From Fibrobacter succinogenes (GTDB lineage Bacteria; Fibrobacterota; Fibrobacteria; Fibrobacterales; Fibrobacteraceae): DNA of 64,000 nt. The stretch covers positions 1 to 64,000 of the forward strand of contig CACWJY010000005.1 of the NCBI GenBank assembly GCA_902761355.1, read 5' to 3'. Position numbers and translations under genes: made by a program. Below the pieces are notes generated by a model. That model searched no databases and was not told where the DNA came from. It saw nothing but the letters and a program-made list of their open reading frames with translations. How positions within the stretch are numbered: the stretch's first letter is position 1; every line of letters begins with the position of its first letter. This document shows positions 33,344-42,700 of the stretch, piece after piece.

Positions 33344-34157
33344 CGCCACTGACGCGCTCCTGCTTGACTTTGAAGCCGACTTCGTCGAACCAGCGGAGAA
33401 CGTAATCCTTTTCTGTTTCAAGCTGACCCGAAATAACAAGTTCTCCGCCCTTGGCAAGCAAGTCCTCGATGTCGTCTCGCAGGGGCCAGAGTTCGCTGCG
33501 AATCATGTTGCAAAGAATCACGTCGAACTTTGCTCCGTCCTTAAACGCATCCAAGAATCCGAGAACGCAGTCGCTTTCGTTAAAGCCATTACGTACAAAG
33601 TTTTCGGCGATGCAAGGAATGGTGAGCGGGTCAATTTCGGTACCAACCGCAAGCTTTGCGCCCAAACGACGAGCGTACATGGCCAAAATACCCGTACCCG
33701 TACCGATGTCGAGGACGGTTTTGCCCTTAAAGTCCACCGATTCCATCAAGGTCGCGCAGCTACTCGTGGTATCGTGTTCTCCGGTGCCAAAAGCCGTCTT
33801 GGCCTCGAGTTCAAGCACCACGGCATCGGGATCATCGGGAGTAAATTCTACCCAAGGTGGACGCACCCACAAATGAGGCGAAACAGACACGGGCTGCGCA
33901 CGGTCGCGCCACCACTTGTCCCAATCCTTGGCCGGTTCGTCACTGAGAGAAAAATGATATTGCGGGAATTCGCTTACGATACGGTCGCGTTCAGCCTTGT
34001 CGCCGGTATAAAAGCAGAAATCCGTGCGGCCTTCTGCCTTGGGGTCCAATTCTTCGAGGGTCGCCACGCCAGCTTCAAAAAGCAGGTAACTCGCCAATTC
34101 AAATTCTTCGGCGGGGCAATAGCCCTCGGCCTTGTACCATGTATCGATTTTTTGCAT
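33312..34157 (-). CDS. prmA: Ribosomal protein L11 methyltransferase
   Basis: PrmA trimethylates ribosomal protein L11. The N-terminal substrate-binding part contains FELASYLLFEAGVATLEEL, then the linker and the methyltransferase domain with TAFGTGEHDTTSSCATLM, motif I TVLDIGTGTGILAMYA (SAM binding), GTEIDPLTIPCIAENF and VILCNMIRSELW at the catalytic NxxxxxL position. Length 281 residues is typical. ATG at 34157 chosen over a TTG two codons upstream. The last codons (EWWSVLARSE) are part of the downstream hairpin repeat. A hairpin resembling a terminator lies about 20 bases before the start. Confidence 0.9.
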   Translation of the reverse strand: MQKIDTWYKAEGYCPAEEFELASYLLFEAGVATLEELDPKAEGRTDFCFYTGDKAERDRIVSEFPQYHFSLSDEPAKDWDKWWRDRAQPVSVSPHLWVRPPWVEFTPDDPDAVVLELEAKTAFGTGEHDTTSSCATLMESVDFKGKTVLDIGTGTGILAMYARRLGAKLAVGTEIDPLTIPCIAENFVRNGFNESDCVLGFLDAFKDGAKFDVILCNMIRSELWPLRDDIEDLLAKGGELVISGQLETEKDYVLRWFDEVGFKVKQERVSGEWWSVLARSE

Positions 34158-34170
34158 GGACAAAATTTAA

Positions 34171-34206
34171 AAAATGAAAGAGGTCCGGCACCCCTACCGG
34201 ACCTCT
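34171..34206 (-). terminator. Terminator-like hairpin in the prmA leader
   Basis: A perfect 10-bp stem (34179-34188 with 34197-34206) and 8-base loop, followed on the minus strand by CTTTCATTTTTT. No minus-strand gene ends upstream, so it is either an attenuator in the prmA leader or the end of a short RNA transcribed from the Fic-prmA gap. Confidence 0.6.
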
Positions 34207-34388
34207 AACCAAGCGAAAACACCAAAAAACGCCTGGTCCCAATACCCACCTATCCAACCTTCTTGTAAATAAACCTATACACAAATGCGTGAAATGAATC
34301 ACTTTTTTTTCAAATTCGACGTCCAAATTGGAACATTACAACTTGGAACCTCGTTTTTTCGATGTTTTCTACGTATATTTTGCGTCAA

Positions 34389-35396
34389 ATGACGATTTTC
34401 CGCCCCCTATTTATACACCAGTACCCCGATTGGACCCTTTTCCGCTACAACGCCCAGAGTGTCACGGATGCACTCGGGCAGACCCGCCTGCAAGAAGGGC
34501 GCCTGATCGGAATCGTCGATTTAGTGAGCGACACCGAAGATGAAACGAGGATGCTCGCCCAGGATATTGCGGCAAGCTACGCCCTAGACGGGTACACCCT
34601 GGACCCCGAATGGATTAGGAAAGAAATCGCCAAGAAAAACAGCGCCAGCGACGAAATTCGCAACTGGGTCGGTGCATTGCAGAACGCAAAGTTGCCACTT
34701 ACAGAAGACCGACTTTTCGCATGGCACGCCGCTATCGGCCAGAACAAAGTCAAAAAATTTAGGACAAAAGAAAACAGTGTTGGTCCATTTACCGGAGTGG
34801 GCGCCGAACGAATCACCCTCGAAATCGGACGCTTTATAGACTGGTTCGAAAACTCCGAACAGGACGGCGCCATCAAGGCGGCCATAGCCCACTTCTGGTT
34901 CTTGACAATACGCCCCTTTGAAGACGGTAACGGACGCATCGCCCGCGCGCTTACCACCATGCTCCTTGCAAGGAGCGAAAACACCACCCGTTGCCAGTAT
35001 GCGCTAAACAAGCAGATTCTGGACCAACGCGAAGAATACCTGAACCAGCTCGCCCGCGCCCAATCGGGGAACGGCGACCTGACCGAATGGATCCTGTGGT
35101 TCTTAAAAACCCTGAAAAACTCCATCAAAAGTCGCGAGAGCGAAATCGCGGGCCTACTCAAAAAGGTGACGTTCTTGCAGCGAAACCAGCAAAAGGACCT
35201 TTCTAGCCGCGAACGAAAAATTGTAGAAGCGGTCTGGAACGGGACCCTATCCGCGGTATTTTCGGTAAAAGACGTGGCGGCCTTTACAGGGACAAGCCAT
35301 GATTCAGCCCTGCGCGACGTACAGGCCCTCATTCAAAAAGGCGTGGCCCGAGCCGAAAACAAGGGCGGACGCAGCCAAAAATACAGCCTGGTTTAA
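34389..35396 (+). CDS. Fic-domain protein with DUF4172 N-domain; catalytic His replaced by Arg
   Basis: Fic proteins usually transfer AMP to proteins. The N-terminal DUF4172-like part (FIHQYPDWTLFRYNAQSV, LQEGRLIGIVDLV) is followed by an inhibitory-helix position reading SYALDG where the family has SxxxEG, and the Fic core. The Fic motif is HFWFLTIRPFEDGNGRIAR: the catalytic His of HPFxDGNGR is Arg (CGC at 34911-34913), one base from CAC. The C-terminal winged helix has DVAAFTGTSHDSALRDVQAL. It stands alone, divergent from prmA. An ATG nine codons upstream (34362) is also possible; neither start has a good ribosome site. Loss of activity is likely; a DNA-binding role could remain. Confidence 0.8.
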   Translation: MTIFRPLFIHQYPDWTLFRYNAQSVTDALGQTRLQEGRLIGIVDLVSDTEDETRMLAQDIAASYALDGYTLDPEWIRKEIAKKNSASDEIRNWVGALQNAKLPLTEDRLFAWHAAIGQNKVKKFRTKENSVGPFTGVGAERITLEIGRFIDWFENSEQDGAIKAAIAHFWFLTIRPFEDGNGRIARALTTMLLARSENTTRCQYALNKQILDQREEYLNQLARAQSGNGDLTEWILWFLKTLKNSIKSRESEIAGLLKKVTFLQRNQQKDLSSRERKIVEAVWNGTLSAVFSVKDVAAFTGTSHDSALRDVQALIQKGVARAENKGGRSQKYSLV

Positions 35397-35457
35397 TTTT
35401 AGAAGCCATAAATAGTCTTAAGTAAAGCCCACTAGGGGGTCATCCTAATTTAAGGAC

Positions 35458-35486
35458 TTGACGCTTTTTATGCATATAACTATATT
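35458..35486 (+). promoter_or_regulatory. Sigma-70-like promoter of ahcY
   Basis: TTGACG (35458-35463), a 17-base spacer, and TATATT (35481-35486), followed by an AT-rich start region. Transcription would begin near 35493 and leave a leader of about 73 bases. TATGCATA elements overlap the spacer and the region after the -10 box. Confidence 0.65.
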
Positions 35487-35501
35487 TATGCATAAATAAG
35501 A

Positions 35502-35555
35502 TCGGCGCTATTTTTGGAGCAGCGTAAAACAGCCACTAGATTCGCGCCGAAAAGG
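35502..35555 (+). promoter_or_regulatory. Structured ahcY leader, stem next to the ribosome site
   Basis: A perfect 7-bp stem (TCGGCGC at 35502-35508 with GCGCCGA at 35544-35550) closes a 35-base interior with smaller GC elements (GCAGCG, CAGCC). The closing strand ends one base before the AAGGA ribosome site (35552-35555 area), so folding could influence initiation. It does not match the SAH riboswitch consensus as I know it. Confidence 0.4.
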
Positions 35556-35565
35556 AAAATAATAT

Positions 35566-37026
35566 ATGGAATATAAAATTAAGGACATTAACCTTGCTAT
35601 TGAAGGCCGCAAGGAACTCGATTTGGCCGAAACTGAAATGCCGGGCCTGATGGCTCTCCGCAAGGAATATGCTGGCAAGAAACCGCTCGCTGGCGCCCGC
35701 ATCATGGGAAGCCTCCACATGACCGTGCAGACCGCTATCCTCATCGAAACGCTCGTGGATCTCGGCGCCGACGTGCGCTGGGTGAGCTGCAACATCTTCA
35801 GTACGCAGGACAACGCCGCCGCCGCCGTGGTGGTGGGCAAGAAGGGTACTGTGGAAAATCCGCAGGGCGTGCCTGTGTTCGCCTGGAAGGGTGAATCCTT
35901 GGAAGACTACTGGGAAAACACCGCCCGCGCCCTCGTGTGGCCCGACGGCAAGACCCCGGACCTGATCGTGGACGACGGTGGCGACGCCACCATGCTCGTG
36001 ACCTGCGGTGCCGAATTCGAAGACGCGGGCTCGGTGCCTGAATTCAACCCGGCTACCGACAGCGAAGAATGGGGCGTGTTCCTCGCCACCTGCAAAAAGA
36101 TTTTCGAAAAGGATCCGAAGCAGTGGACCCGCGCTCGCGAAGCTTTGAAGGGCGTTTCCGAAGAAACTACGACCGGCGTGCATCGCCTTTACCAGATGGC
36201 CCAGGCTGGCCGCCTGAAGTTCCCGGCCATCAACGTGAACGATTCCGTGACCAAGTCCAAGTTCGACAACCTCTACGGCTGCCGCCACTCCCTCATCGAC
36301 GGCATCAACCGCGCCACCGACGTGATGATGGCTGGTAAGATCGCAGTCGTGTGCGGCTACGGCGACGTGGGTAAGGGCTGCGCCCAGTCTCTGCGTGGTC
36401 AGGGCGCTCGCGTGATTATCACCGAAATCGACCCGATTTGCGCTCTGCAGGCTGCTATGGAAGGCTACGAAGTCAAGACCCTTGACGAAGTCGTTAGCTA
36501 CGCCGACATCTTCGTGACCACCACCGGTAACACCGGCATCATCAGCGCCGCTCAGATGGAAAAGATGAAGAACCGCGCTATCGTGGGTAACATCGGTCAC
36601 TTCGACAACGAAATCGATATGGCCGGTCTCAAAAAGATTCCGGGCATCAAGAGGAACGAAATCAAGCCGCAGTACGACGAATGGATTTTCGCCGATGGTC
36701 ACAGCATCCTTATCCTCGCTGAAGGCCGCCTGCTGAACCTCGGCTGCGCTACTGGTCACCCGAGCTTCGTGATGAGCGCAAGCTTCACGAACCAGACCAT
36801 CGCTCAGATCGACCTCTGGCTCAACGCTCAGGGCAAGCAGACCGTCGCTGGTATCAAGTACGAAAGCGGCGTCGTGTACACGCTTCCGAAGATCCTCGAC
36901 GAAAAGGTTGCTCGCCTTCACCTCGAAAAGCTCGGCGTTCACCTGACGACCCTCACCAAGGCCCAAGCCGACTACATCGGCGTGCCTGTGGAAGGCCCGT
37001 ACAAGGCTGATCACTACAGATACTAA
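35566..37026 (+). CDS. ahcY: Adenosylhomocysteinase
   Basis: Cleaves S-adenosylhomocysteine to homocysteine and adenosine, keeping methylation running. The 486-residue protein has [50 protein letters not shown], the NAD-binding [19 protein letters not shown] (about 260-278), [11 protein letters not shown], and the C-terminal [13 protein letters not shown], all expected. Codon use is strongly biased to a few codons, as in highly expressed genes. It has its own promoter, a structured leader and a terminator, so it is a single-gene unit. Confidence 0.97.
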   Translation: MEYKIKDINLAIEGRKELDLAETEMPGLMALRKEYAGKKPLAGARIMGSLHMTVQTAILIETLVDLGADVRWVSCNIFSTQDNAAAAVVVGKKGTVENPQGVPVFAWKGESLEDYWENTARALVWPDGKTPDLIVDDGGDATMLVTCGAEFEDAGSVPEFNPATDSEEWGVFLATCKKIFEKDPKQWTRAREALKGVSEETTTGVHRLYQMAQAGRLKFPAINVNDSVTKSKFDNLYGCRHSLIDGINRATDVMMAGKIAVVCGYGDVGKGCAQSLRGQGARVIITEIDPICALQAAMEGYEVKTLDEVVSYADIFVTTTGNTGIISAAQMEKMKNRAIVGNIGHFDNEIDMAGLKKIPGIKRNEIKPQYDEWIFADGHSILILAEGRLLNLGCATGHPSFVMSASFTNQTIAQIDLWLNAQGKQTVAGIKYESGVVYTLPKILDEKVARLHLEKLGVHLTTLTKAQADYIGVPVEGPYKADHYRY

Positions 37027-37054
37027 TAAGTATCATCACCACTTATTAAAAAAG

Positions 37055-37078
37055 CCCCGCACTCAAATGCGGGGTTTT
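37055..37078 (+). terminator. Rho-independent terminator of ahcY
   Basis: CCCCGCA-CTCAAA-TGCGGGG (7-bp perfect stem) followed by TTTT, with A-rich sequence before it. It can end ahcY transcription. Confidence 0.8.
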
Positions 37079-37127
37079 ATGTTATAAAAATTCTTTATCA
37101 AATAACTTGATTTTCTATTTTAGACGT

Positions 37128-39143
37128 ATGAAAATCCGTGTTCTTGAATTTTTGAAGAAAGTAGCGACCGAGTTTATCCCTTTGCAGAAACTGGTCTTGA
37201 TTTCTCTTGCAGCGTGGGTAACGCACATTATTTTACGCGTACTGCTCCTTTTCCGCAACAACCCTTACGGATTCCCGTTCGTCTCAAAACCCGACTGGTT
37301 CATTTTCCACGCCATATGCATCGACTTTATGTGGATTGTGAATGCACTTGTGGTTTTCCTTATCATCGGCGCCATCACCCTGAAAATTACAGGTCTTGCT
37401 AAAAAAGACAAGGCAAAAAATATCGCCGTCAAAATTTTGACGATTCTATACGCCGTATTTCACGGAGTGATCCTTTTCTTGACCCTTCTCGATAACGAGA
37501 CCCACCGATTCCTGGGCGGACACCTGACCTTTGGACTAGTTGACACCTACAAGGACACATCGTCTATCATTGTATTCTATGACTACGTAGCAAACGACTT
37601 ATCCGTACCTTATTTGCAGTTTGTCGTTCTTGTACTGATGCTTCCGTTCACCTACGTCGTTTATCGCCTGCTTTGCAAATGGTACCGTCCGGCCAACAAC
37701 TTCTATATTAGAAAATCGGTCATCGCGATGATTGTTTTCTACATCGCTTCTTACTCGTACGTCTACATTATATGGACGGGCTACTCTCGCATGACAAAGC
37801 TCTGTCCCGTCGTTTCGCTGATTTACAACGACCTGTTTGTCACGCAGAAAATTGACGGACTTACTGAAGCAAATCTAGATGCATACCGAGTCTCTTACCA
37901 GAACTTGTGGCAAAAAGTAGAAGGCGATTCTTCATGGGAATTCTCTAGTGCCAAAGAAGGAAACGGACTTCCGCTTTACCGCATTCCCACCGCAGAACTT
38001 TTGAACAGCGAAAAACTCAAAGTCCAACGCGAAATGAAGCCGAACTTCATCTTGGTGCTGATGGAATCGCATCGCGGCTGGAACACCGGCTACATGAATC
38101 CGCAGATTCAGCCTTCCCCCACCCCCTTCATGGATTCTCTCGCTGCAAGTTCCCACGTATGGATGCGCATGCATACCAGCGGAGTTCCCACGACCGGTGG
38201 AGTACTTTCTACACATATTGGCATTCCGCACCACACCAGTCTCTCGCAAGCAACGGATTTGGCGCACATCACGCTCCCGAGCTTTGTTTCGACGCTTACC
38301 GATTCCGGCTACACCACCCACTACATGTCGGCCGCCGACCCTGCCTGGGATAACTTGGGCGTATGGATGTCAAAGTGGTACACGGCGCAGCACTACAACC
38401 GCGAACGCGAAGACGACTCCACCTTTATGGACCACGCGATTGAGTATGTGCGAGACACTCTTTCGAAAGAAGGCAAGCCATTCCTTGCAACTCTCATGAC
38501 GCGTTCCAACCACTACCCCTTCAACTTTGCAGCAGGCATGACCGACGAACAAAAGGCAATGCCCCTGCAGGAACGCATCAACGTAACGATGAACTATGCC
38601 GACAGGCAACTCGCCCGCTTTATCCGCTCCATCCAAAACGAGGAATGGTACCAGAATACCTACGTCATCGTGATGGCCGACCATGGTTTCCCTCTTGGTG
38701 AAAACGGTGTTTCTACCATGAACGGCGGAGGATATTCAAACATCAGCTGGATACCGTTCTTTATTCACGGCAAAGGCCTAGAGGCTGTTCGCGACACGAC
38801 AACTGCAGCACAAATCGACATTGCGCCCACAGTGCTTGAACTGGCCGGATTCGCCGTACCGAACATTTTTATGGGCCACAACCTGTTGCGTGGTAGTGAA
38901 GCAGGACTTTCGCTCGGAGCCTACTCCGGCTACGCCGCCCTTGGACTTGACGGTTACCGCTTTATCGCGAAATACCCCTTACAAGACGAGACACATCTCT
39001 TTGCAGACGGTGACCTCCACCAAGAAAACGATCTCACAGGCAAACTTCAAAACGAAGAAAGCCGCACCAAAGAGAAATACCTAGGTGCGACTCTCGATAC
39101 CCTGCTAAAGATTTCGGATTACAGCTTGGGACGAGGACTGTAA
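37128..39143 (+). CDS. LTA-synthase/sulfatase-family membrane phosphotransferase
   Basis: 671 residues from the ATG at 37128. Five membrane segments fill the first ~230 residues; the rest is an extracytoplasmic alkaline-phosphatase-fold domain. Family marks: FILVLMESHRGWNTGYM (metal Glu), HTSGVPTTGGVLSTHIGIP with the likely Thr nucleophile, and VIVMADHGFPLGENG (metal Asp-His). This group (LtaS, OpgB and relatives) moves phosphoglycerol or phosphoethanolamine onto envelope glycans or lipids. A start at a TTG seven codons earlier is possible but less likely. The convergent neighbour and MMPL exporter suggest an envelope glycolipid context. Exact donor and acceptor unknown. Confidence 0.82.
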   Translation: MKIRVLEFLKKVATEFIPLQKLVLISLAAWVTHIILRVLLLFRNNPYGFPFVSKPDWFIFHAICIDFMWIVNALVVFLIIGAITLKITGLAKKDKAKNIAVKILTILYAVFHGVILFLTLLDNETHRFLGGHLTFGLVDTYKDTSSIIVFYDYVANDLSVPYLQFVVLVLMLPFTYVVYRLLCKWYRPANNFYIRKSVIAMIVFYIASYSYVYIIWTGYSRMTKLCPVVSLIYNDLFVTQKIDGLTEANLDAYRVSYQNLWQKVEGDSSWEFSSAKEGNGLPLYRIPTAELLNSEKLKVQREMKPNFILVLMESHRGWNTGYMNPQIQPSPTPFMDSLAASSHVWMRMHTSGVPTTGGVLSTHIGIPHHTSLSQATDLAHITLPSFVSTLTDSGYTTHYMSAADPAWDNLGVWMSKWYTAQHYNREREDDSTFMDHAIEYVRDTLSKEGKPFLATLMTRSNHYPFNFAAGMTDEQKAMPLQERINVTMNYADRQLARFIRSIQNEEWYQNTYVIVMADHGFPLGENGVSTMNGGGYSNISWIPFFIHGKGLEAVRDTTTAAQIDIAPTVLELAGFAVPNIFMGHNLLRGSEAGLSLGAYSGYAALGLDGYRFIAKYPLQDETHLFADGDLHQENDLTGKLQNEESRTKEKYLGATLDTLLKISDYSLGRGL

Positions 39144-39147
39144 AAGC

Positions 39148-39166
39148 CCCTATAACAATTATAGGG
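39148..39166 (-). terminator. Terminator of the MMPL/beta-propeller operon
   Basis: CCCTATAA-CAA-TTATAGGG is a perfect 8-bp stem. On the minus strand it is followed by GCTTTTA and lies 4 bases after the stop of the beta-propeller gene. It may also help end the plus-strand sulfatase-family gene. Confidence 0.65.
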
Positions 39167-39169
39167 AAA

Positions 39170-40054
39170 CTATCGTTTTACGAACGGACGCCTAAAGAAG
39201 TTGATGATGCCGGCAAGAGCCCTATAACGGTACCCTCGGCAATCGACAACCATTACGCCCTTATACATATTGAACGTATGGAACGCCACTTTCATTGTGG
39301 GATGTGGAGAAGTCTTTCTCCATAGCTCCTTAAAAGTAAGGCCGTCCGGAGATTCCTCAATTTGCTGGAACGATATGGCGTGACCGTATTCGAAATTGCA
39401 TTCCTGAGCGGGGCGGTATTTCTTACCCTTGTACTCGAACCAATCGCCTGCGTTTCTTGCGATTCTTTCAGGAAAATGGTAATCCTTTACCTTGACGTAC
39501 TTTCCAGATTCGTCTATTTCGTACACGCCCAGCGTGGACTCGTTTGGATTGGAAGATTCCGTAGAATAAATCTGCTTTTTGCCAAACAATTCCGTATAGA
39601 CGGCATCCGTAAGGAGGGCGTCGCTAATCTGTTTCCCGTTTACCAGGGCGGGCTTTTCCAAATCCAGTTCGTATATTTTCTGGCCACCACCCTTGTAGTT
39701 CTCGGGATAAACGAGAATCTTGCCCTCTCTACGAATAATTGCCGGAAAACTAAGGTGCGAATCCAATTCCAGAATCGTATCCGCCTTGATAAGGCTATTG
39801 CTTGCCCTGTCAACGGTAAGCATCGCAAGACGCCCCCGCTTATGGGGATAATAGTATTCTTCTACCAAGACGTAGATTTTGTCATCCGTGACATCAAGAA
39901 TGAAGGGGTCCGCAAACCAGCGATCCTTACATTCATGATTCAGCCACCTGATTTTCAAGGATTTACCGTCAATGACCTCATCCAAGGTGTTCTCGACAAA
40001 GCCGATATTCCAAACACCCTGCATCATGCTACGGTATATCTCTATTGGCTTCAC
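39170..40054 (-). CDS. Beta-propeller protein related to the GINT1 N-domain / GH43-like group
   Basis: 294 residues without a signal peptide. The pattern CKDRWFADPFILDVTDDKIYV, LSFPAIIRREGKILVYPENY, and DAVYTELFGKKQIYSTE with repeated blade-like strands fits the five-bladed propeller seen at the N-terminus of glucosamine inositolphosphorylceramide transferases and in glycosyltransferase-linked proteins of capsule loci. It follows the MMPL exporter by 4 bases. It may recognise or trim a glycan; no activity can be assigned from sequence. Confidence 0.6.
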   Translation of the reverse strand: MKPIEIYRSMMQGVWNIGFVENTLDEVIDGKSLKIRWLNHECKDRWFADPFILDVTDDKIYVLVEEYYYPHKRGRLAMLTVDRASNSLIKADTILELDSHLSFPAIIRREGKILVYPENYKGGGQKIYELDLEKPALVNGKQISDALLTDAVYTELFGKKQIYSTESSNPNESTLGVYEIDESGKYVKVKDYHFPERIARNAGDWFEYKGKKYRPAQECNFEYGHAISFQQIEESPDGLTFKELWRKTSPHPTMKVAFHTFNMYKGVMVVDCRGYRYRALAGIINFFRRPFVKR

Positions 40055-40058
40055 GCAA

Positions 40059-42644
40059 CTACTCCTTCTTTAGGATCTTGCCGCACAGGAACATAGAGAA
40101 TACGACGCTTGCTACAAGGAATACGAATATACTCATGCAAGCAAGATCACCGATTCCCTTCAATCCTTTATGTGTCGTAAATAGGAATCCCACGAAACCT
40201 GCAATAGTTGTCAAGGAACTTGCCATCACATTTCGAGCAGTCGTATCCATCAAACGGCGAAGCGTCATTGTCTTATCGGAACACCATGCCGTCACAAGGT
40301 GAATCGTGGCGTCGATACCGATACCAAGTGTCATGGGGATAACGATAACGTTGTAAATGCTAATCTTGCCATACTCAAACGTTCCGTTGAGGAAACCTAG
40401 CAATCCCAAAGTAAGGAGAGCTCCCATGCCAAAGGGAATGCAGCCTACCAAGAAAATCTTCGGCTTTCTGAACGAGATGAGAAGCGTTCCGAAAATGACG
40501 AGAATAATCACGATGGCCAGGTTAAAGCTGTCTTCCTTTACAGAAGAAATCACGTCCGAAAGAATGAACTGCGAGGAGAAGGTACGGAGATTTTCGCCGT
40601 CAAAATTCCAGTGTCCGTAGCGGTCCTGGAAGCGCTGCAACGCCTTTGCATCCCAGCTGGGGAAATCACCATAGATAAAGCCAATCTTACCATAGGAACC
40701 GTCCTTTTCGCGGACAATATCCAAAATCCAGCTAGGAATATCCTCTGGAGTAAAGGTATGTTCGACCATGGCGAGTTTTCGCAGATTGGCGATATTGACG
40801 GAATCTTCACCTTCGGCCTTGTCAAAGACGCGGGCCTCCACCAATTCACGGATTTCTTCAATGACTTCAAGACGAGCTTCTTGAGAATCTTTAGGCGGAA
40901 TAAAACTCTTGAGCGTTATAAAGCTGCCCAGCATAGAATCCTTTTCCACGTTGAGGCGATACATCAGCGTATCGTAAAGCTTATCGAGCTGTGAAGTCTT
41001 TGAGCCCATGACCGCAGCCGGCGTAGAGGTCTTGGCCTTATAGCTAGCACGAGTCACCTTTGTAGAAATCTTGTTGTCCTGAACCGTCTTTACCGTAGAT
41101 GCACGGCGAAGGTTCTTGAGGTTATGTTCGAAATCCACCTGCGGGGCAAAATAGAGGGAAATTGCGCCAAGGATGAAACCTGCAATTGCGGCGACTTTAA
41201 AGAACTTAAGGATTTTTGCTTCGGTCCAAGCTTTAGGGAAGAAGCTGTTATCGGGAGCCTTGGGAATGCCGCCCATGCACTTGACGAAAACCGGAAGCAC
41301 CAAGATGGACGTAAGCATACTGAAGAATACGCCGGCAGACGCTACAACACCGAATTCATAGAAGCCCTTGAAATGCGCCGCAAGCAAAGTCAGGAAAGCT
41401 GCGATTGTGGTAAAGCTTGCCAAAACAAAGGGCTTTAGCATACGCCTTTGGGCTTCCTGAAGAACTTCTTCCAGAGTGGCTTTTTCGCGCAACAATTTTT
41501 GAGCAGTACCCAACATGTGGATAGAATAGTCGATACCTATTCCCAAAATGATGGAGGCCACAAAAACCGTAAACGGATTCAATTTACCATAGAAAAGCGC
41601 CGTAAAGGCAAACGTCGGGATACAGGCGTAAAGCACCGAACTTGTAACAAGAATCGGGCCCTTAACTCCCCTAAAGAAATACGAAGTCAAAAGCAGAATC
41701 AACACCAAGCTGATGCCAAAAGAGAAGATACTGTCATTGGCGACGTCGTCCACTTCCTTAAGGCCTTCGTAGGTTCCATCCACAGTAAAGCGTGTAGGTA
41801 CAGGATAGGTCTTTCCATTGAAATGTTGAAGCAGGGTGTCTGTACGAGCCAAAATATGCGTGACAAATTCATAGTCCGTAGACGGCTTAATGAGTTTTGC
41901 ATTCACCACGCCATTAAACAAAATCTTTCCTGTACTGTCGGGCCATGGGCAACCAATAAGGCGAGATTTCAGATGGGCAGGCACAGGATCTTTAGGATGC
42001 CATTCGTTGGTCTGTTGCTGGTTGGAATCTAGCTTGGTCTTTTGAATGAAAGAGGCGAAAGCACCAACGGCTTCATCTGGAAGCCCGAGTTCCTGAGGCA
42101 GGTTTTCATCAAACCAAATGCGTTCCTTTTTTTCGGAAGTTTCGGCAGGAGCTTCCCCTAGCAGGTCCACGACAAGCGGACCGTTCTTGCGGCCAATTTC
42201 CAGCTGAAGTTCTTCCAGATTGTTGCGGATGCGCTCCAAATGGAATATGGGCAAATAAAGGAGGGCGTTATCCTTAAAAAATTGGTTGTCTTCATCTTTT
42301 TGCGTTGACACGAAATCGCCTTGCCAACGGCTATGAATGTAGTTTTCAATGGAATCCTGCATTGCCGCCACAATTTCAGGGTCGTCACTCTGAATGGCGA
42401 TCGTGAAACGGTCCGTGCTACCAAAACGCTGGTACGATTCTTCCAGGGCAAGAACACTGGGGGTTCCGTCGGGAAGCAAGTGAGAAAGGTCTGCATCCAG
42501 TCGGAGACCCGGTTTAACAAAAATGGGGAATGCGCACAGTGCAGCAAGCAGGAAGTAGAAAGCCAACGCTTTAAATTGATGCTTACAAATCAGCGGAATG
42601 TACCATGCTGAAAATTTTTCTTGCAAGGATTTCTTTGTAGTCAT
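40059..42644 (-). CDS. MMPL/RND-superfamily exporter
   Basis: 861 residues with two repeated halves, each with one membrane segment, a large periplasmic loop (about 60-330 and 510-690) and five clustered membrane segments. Signatures: SIILGIGIDYSIHMLGTAQK in the first half and MTLGIGIDATIHLVTAW in the second, typical of HpnN/MMPL-type lipid exporters. Length and topology fit a lipid or glycolipid exporter using proton motive force. The ATG at 42644 was chosen over an ATG nine codons upstream. It is divergent from the GT4 gene and is followed by the beta-propeller gene. Confidence 0.85.
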   Translation of the reverse strand: MTTKKSLQEKFSAWYIPLICKHQFKALAFYFLLAALCAFPIFVKPGLRLDADLSHLLPDGTPSVLALEESYQRFGSTDRFTIAIQSDDPEIVAAMQDSIENYIHSRWQGDFVSTQKDEDNQFFKDNALLYLPIFHLERIRNNLEELQLEIGRKNGPLVVDLLGEAPAETSEKKERIWFDENLPQELGLPDEAVGAFASFIQKTKLDSNQQQTNEWHPKDPVPAHLKSRLIGCPWPDSTGKILFNGVVNAKLIKPSTDYEFVTHILARTDTLLQHFNGKTYPVPTRFTVDGTYEGLKEVDDVANDSIFSFGISLVLILLLTSYFFRGVKGPILVTSSVLYACIPTFAFTALFYGKLNPFTVFVASIILGIGIDYSIHMLGTAQKLLREKATLEEVLQEAQRRMLKPFVLASFTTIAAFLTLLAAHFKGFYEFGVVASAGVFFSMLTSILVLPVFVKCMGGIPKAPDNSFFPKAWTEAKILKFFKVAAIAGFILGAISLYFAPQVDFEHNLKNLRRASTVKTVQDNKISTKVTRASYKAKTSTPAAVMGSKTSQLDKLYDTLMYRLNVEKDSMLGSFITLKSFIPPKDSQEARLEVIEEIRELVEARVFDKAEGEDSVNIANLRKLAMVEHTFTPEDIPSWILDIVREKDGSYGKIGFIYGDFPSWDAKALQRFQDRYGHWNFDGENLRTFSSQFILSDVISSVKEDSFNLAIVIILVIFGTLLISFRKPKIFLVGCIPFGMGALLTLGLLGFLNGTFEYGKISIYNVIVIPMTLGIGIDATIHLVTAWCSDKTMTLRRLMDTTARNVMASSLTTIAGFVGFLFTTHKGLKGIGDLACMSIFVFLVASVVFSMFLCGKILKKE

Positions 42645-42700
42645 AGGCAAAATATATAAAAAAGTTAGCATAAACTCTTGTTTTTACTAGATTTACTCTC

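Noticed and set aside
35502-35550. Canonical SAH riboswitch before ahcY
   Set aside because: The location is right but the sequence does not show the conserved core I would expect; kept only as a structured leader.
35536-37014. Long open frame antisense to ahcY (492 codons)
   Set aside because: It is the mirror of a highly codon-biased gene; ahcY has full family motifs, promoter and ribosome site, while the antisense frame has none.
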